64,000 nt of DNA, from NCBI GenBank assembly GCA_949987565.1, contig OX465105.1, forward strand, positions 20,130,391 through 20,194,390, given 5' to 3'. The stretch is from Luidia sarsii (taxonomy: Eukaryota; Echinodermata; Asteroidea; Paxillosida; Luidiidae). The position numbers and the translations under genes are program-made. Each line of letters opens with the position of its first letter. Within the stretch, counting starts at the first letter, position 1. Under the pieces are notes generated by a model. The model was not told where the DNA came from and made no database searches. It saw nothing but the letters and a program-made list of their open reading frames with translations. Of this stretch, positions 62,501 to 64,000 are shown piece by piece.

Positions 62501-64000
62501 TTTTGTCGTCGTTGACAGGCGAGACCCCAGAGAGCGAGGAGATGCGGTCAGTCCTGGCCAGTGCCCGGTCCCACTCGGACACCTTCCCCTCCCTGGTGGG
62601 CAAGAGGGTCGTCAGCGAGACGGAGTGGATGAAACTCCAGGAGGAGGTAGGTGTAAAGGGATTGATGGAGGGGCCAACCTGATGGGGTTGCTCGATGGAT
62701 TCGGTTGGTTTTGTTTGGGTTGGGTTTGGTTTGGTTTGGTTTGGTTGGGTTTGGTTGGGTTTGGTTGGGTTTGGTTGGGTTGGGTTGGGTTTGGTCGGGT
62801 TGGGTCGGGTTGGGTTTGGTTGGGTTGGGTTGGGTTGGATTGGGTTTGTTGGGTTGGGTTGGGTTGGGTTGGGTTGGGTTTGGTTCGGTTCGGTTTGGTT
62901 GGGTTGGGTTGGGTTGGGTTGGGTTGGATTGGGTTGGGTTGGGTTGGGTTGGATTGGTTTAGTTTGGTTTGGTTGGGTCGGGTTGTGTTGGGTTGGGTTG
63001 GGTTGGGTTGGGTTGGGTTGGGTTGGGTTGGATTGGGTTAGATTGGATTATTTTGAGTTGGGATGGTTTGTGCTGGGAGAGGTTTGGTTGGGTTAGATTC
63101 GATTGGGTTTTGGTTGGGCTGGGTTAGGTTGGCTCAGGTTAGGATGGGTTGAGTTGGATTGAGTTGGATGGGTTGTGTTTGGTCTTGTAGGGTTTTGATG
63201 GGTTGGTTGGGATGGGTTTTGATTGGTTGGTTTGGGTCTGGCCGGGCTGGGTTGATTGGCTTACCTGAATTTGTGATTTTCTGATTTTTACATCTTGGTC
63301 TCTCAATCTCACGATTTCCTCATTTCCTGGTTTCCATTATCCAACATCGGATTTCTGAATTGTCCAATGTCCACAGATCAGGATAGCGCGTGAGAAGCTG
63401 GGCAGGCCGTGTGACATGTGCAGTAACTACGAGCAGCAGCTGCAGACGGTCCAGTCCAAGGAAGGGGAGTACAAGGAACTCTCCCAAAGCCTGCGCACGG
63501 TAAATATAGAGCCCGCCCTCTACGCCGATCTCCAAGTGCTGGTCATTGCTTCGTCCTAGCTTTTGCCCATCAAAGATGGCAAAACATTGAGTAATGCAAG
63601 TAATGCAAGAAATTCTTTGCAAACTGGTATTACTGACTTAGATAACCAATATTATATTGTATTGTATTGTGCTTGATGTTTCAAGACTGGCCACTGGCCT
63701 AGGCTTGATTTCAAGTCTGACTTTTGCTCCTACTCTTCCTCTCTCTCTCCGCCATACCGGATCGGTTGCACTCAACAGGAGTTGGACACGGAGAAAGAGA
63801 ATGTCTCCCGGGAGAAGAGGCTAAGAGTGGAGCTGGAGGAGAGTCTACAGAATGCTGCGGAGGATGCCCAGAGCCAGGTAGGCCCAGGCCCTGCGGTAAC
63901 AGCCAACCCAGCCCAACCCAACCCAGTCCAACCCAACTTAACTCATCCCAACCCCACCAACCCAACACAACCCAACCCAACCCAACCCAACTCAACCTAA
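50536..64000 (+). CDS. RABEP1: Rabaptin (RABEP1/2-like), Rab GTPase effector, 14 exons seen, 3' part missing
   Basis: Exons: 50536-50587, 52551-52688, 53320-53493, 54983-55124, 55928-56129, 56769-56891, 57493-57597, 58436-58571, 59324-59595, 60401-60692, 61404-61550, 62519-62646, 63377-63499 and 63779-63877; 711 codons so far, leaving the window in phase 0. Landmarks matching rabaptin-5: RVGELESNLRSVL, HKRAKFKEIFL, VVVPLEKEIASLKDKL, SDMELYVAVLNKQKNV, VCRLLEKERQ, NNQFLESQRL, QERAIS, VVSETEW and CDMCSNYEQQLQ. Most of it is heptad coiled coil, as expected for a protein that links Rab5 and Rab4 on early endosomes and works with Rabex-5. Exon 5 has a proline-rich insert (PPPPPAPEAPPP) not in human RABEP1. 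FGPPSVDPED may stand for the GGA-binding FGPLV motif; this is uncertain. Exon 1 (MESQVNSVHRATGISIE) is placed by phase and position only. The C-terminal Rab5-binding part lies beyond the window. I cannot tell RABEP1 from an ancestor of both vertebrate copies. Confidence 0.94.
51490..51610. mobile_element. SINE 5' module fragment
   Basis: Shares GGAGATATATGGCAGTTAAT and CACTATTTGGGAGGGCTGCC with the 5' module of the GGGCTGGAT SINE (34285). Rabaptin intron 1. Confidence 0.45.
51912..52258 (+). mobile_element. TTAA-flanked MITE, best copy
   Basis: 347 bp between TTAA at 51908-51911 and TTAA at 52259-52262. The left end is AGGCCCTATACAACATTGG; the right end is decayed. The interior matches 18556-18937. 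Rabaptin intron 1. Confidence 0.8.
53484..54870 (+). repeat. Tandem array in rabaptin intron 3 with copied splice donors and CTCF-like motifs
   Basis: Ten copies of a unit of about 142-158 bp. The donor phrase ATCCTGAA[C/T]GGTAAG starts at 53484 (the real exon 3 donor), 53642, 53794 (variant), 53940, 54090, 54236, 54381, 54525, 54667 and 54811. Each later copy is preceded by GTTACCAG, a possible acceptor 16 bases before the donor. Each unit then has a C-run and GGCGCCCTCTACTGGC, whose complement fits the CTCF core CCASYAGRKGGC in eight of ten copies. The spacer has CACACTTTTTATGGGCCATG. Confidence 0.95.
56220..56380. repeat. Two copies of a GCAGCCATAGCCAATGAATT repeat
   Basis: Resembles single elements of the CCAAT array at 26797-27560, with the neighbouring phrase CTTGTGGATTCCATAGCCTC. 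Rabaptin intron 5. Confidence 0.55.
56395..56660. mobile_element. Member of the stem-loop MITE family
   Basis: ACTCCTTCTCAGAGACATAC, GAAAGAGATGACTCGCACGG and GTGTCGCCGCAA at the left, and GGGAAGTTTGCAGTGACACC at the right form inverted ends. Rabaptin intron 5. Confidence 0.55.
57735..57870. mobile_element. Short full member of the stem-loop MITE family
   Basis: Left end GGAAAGTTTGCAGTGACACC and right end ATGGTGTCTCTGCACACCTTCC are inverted repeats; the centre has AGCTCTGAAAAGAGAC. Rabaptin intron 7. Confidence 0.65.
58040..58330. repeat. GGGCAATATAAAAACCAGTTGA minisatellite before rabaptin exon 8
   Basis: About 11 units of roughly 22 bp. A related array lies on the other side of exon 8. Confidence 0.9.
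58640..59090. repeat. GGGCAATATAAAGCA minisatellite after rabaptin exon 8
   Basis: Fifteen to twenty more diverged units built on AGGGCAATATAAA, in intron 8, in the same orientation as the array at 58040-58330. Confidence 0.88.
59875..60010. mobile_element. Foldback element with CCTAGCAGGACC arms
   Basis: GATCCTAGCAGGACCTTTCT and GAGAAAGGTCCTGTAAGGAT flank a short AAAGGCAAA loop; the flank TTTGGTCATTTCAGTCAG is shared with 49020. Rabaptin intron 9. Confidence 0.75.
60110..60300. mobile_element. Two head-to-head tRNA-derived SINE parts
   Basis: An inverted B-box region GGGATTCGAACCCGCGACTC is followed by a direct one, GGGTTCGAATCCCGCCCGAG, and the family tail ATCAGGCATCTGGCAAAGTG. Rabaptin intron 9. 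Confidence 0.72.
60785..61059. repeat. CCTCAATCCTCCACAATCCTCCA tandem repeat
   Basis: Six imperfect units of about 40-50 bp containing ACCTTCCTCAATCCTCCACA. The same motif occurs inverted at 36780-36900. Rabaptin intron 10. Confidence 0.9.
61060..61345 (-). mobile_element. TTAA-type MITE, diverged copy
   Basis: Left end CCCTACACAACATTGGTCGA; right end TACCAATGTTGTATAGGGCT followed by TTTAA. The 5' TTAA has decayed. Rabaptin intron 10, directly before exon 11. Confidence 0.7.
61590..62440 (+). repeat. GGGTT array in rabaptin intron 11
   Basis: About 850 bp of GGGTT with interspersed GGGAT, GGCTC and GTCTTG variants, and an over-unit of some 60-80 bp. G-tracts are on the sense strand. Confidence 0.95.
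62695..63260 (+). repeat. GGGTT array in rabaptin intron 12
   Basis: Purer than the intron 11 array, with runs of unbroken TTGGG units over tens of bases. G-tracts on the sense strand. Confidence 0.95.
63895..64000 (-). repeat. AACCC array at the start of rabaptin intron 14
   Basis: The same pentamer as in introns 11 and 12, but in the opposite orientation (C-tracts on the sense strand). It runs off the window. Confidence 0.93.

Noticed and set aside
61820..63096. Gly-Trp-Val-rich open frames
   Set aside because: Translations of the GGGTT arrays in rabaptin introns 11 and 12.
61590..63260. Internal telomere repeat
   Set aside because: The pentamer is GGGTT, not the animal hexamer TTAGGG, and it is bounded by exons of one gene.

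Overview
This is nuclear DNA from an animal, most likely a marine invertebrate deuterostome (echinoderm, hemichordate or cephalochordate). I cannot choose between these from the sequence alone. The reasons are short exons with GT-AG splice sites, medium-sized introns packed with minisatellites, small inverted-repeat transposons and tRNA-derived SINEs, and a set of genes whose closest recognisable relatives are vertebrate housekeeping genes. No bacterial, viral or organellar genes were seen.

Seven protein genes can be rebuilt exon by exon. The reading phase was checked across every junction. They are: a PRR11-like proline-rich protein (minus, 7248 to 1725, 7 coding exons); RNF10, a RING E3 ubiquitin ligase (plus, 8744 to 23852, 21 coding exons); a MADF-BESS DNA-binding factor (minus, 30004 to 27670, 2 exons); SUPT4H1/SPT4, a transcription elongation factor (plus, 30889 to 33497, 4 exons); RPAIN, an RPA-interacting protein (plus, 35073 to 41153, 7 exons); INO80B, a chromatin remodeller subunit (minus, 50009 to 43528, 8 exons); and rabaptin (RABEP1/2-like), a Rab effector of endosome fusion (plus, from 50536, 14 exons seen, running off the right edge in phase 0).

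Six of the genes form three head-to-head pairs, each probably sharing a promoter region: PRR11-like/RNF10, MADF-BESS/SUPT4H1 and INO80B/rabaptin. RPAIN stands alone and is convergent with INO80B. RPAIN and RABEP1 are close neighbours on human 17p13, and PRR11 and SUPT4H1 lie on human 17q22, so the block looks like an old linkage group. The products do not form one pathway. Most are general nuclear or membrane-traffic proteins.

The non-coding DNA is unusually rich in structure. Rabaptin intron 3 carries ten tandem copies of a ~145-158 bp unit, each with a copied 5' splice site and a CTCF-like core motif. A 229-bp tandem array next to the MADF-BESS gene holds 13 perfect CCAAT boxes. RNF10 has a coding minisatellite. 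Two foldback elements have identical 46-bp inverted ends and perfect 9-bp target duplications, as in Mutator-type elements. There is also a TTAA-flanked MITE family, pogo/Tigger-like ends, two tRNA-derived SINE families and long GGGTT arrays in rabaptin introns.
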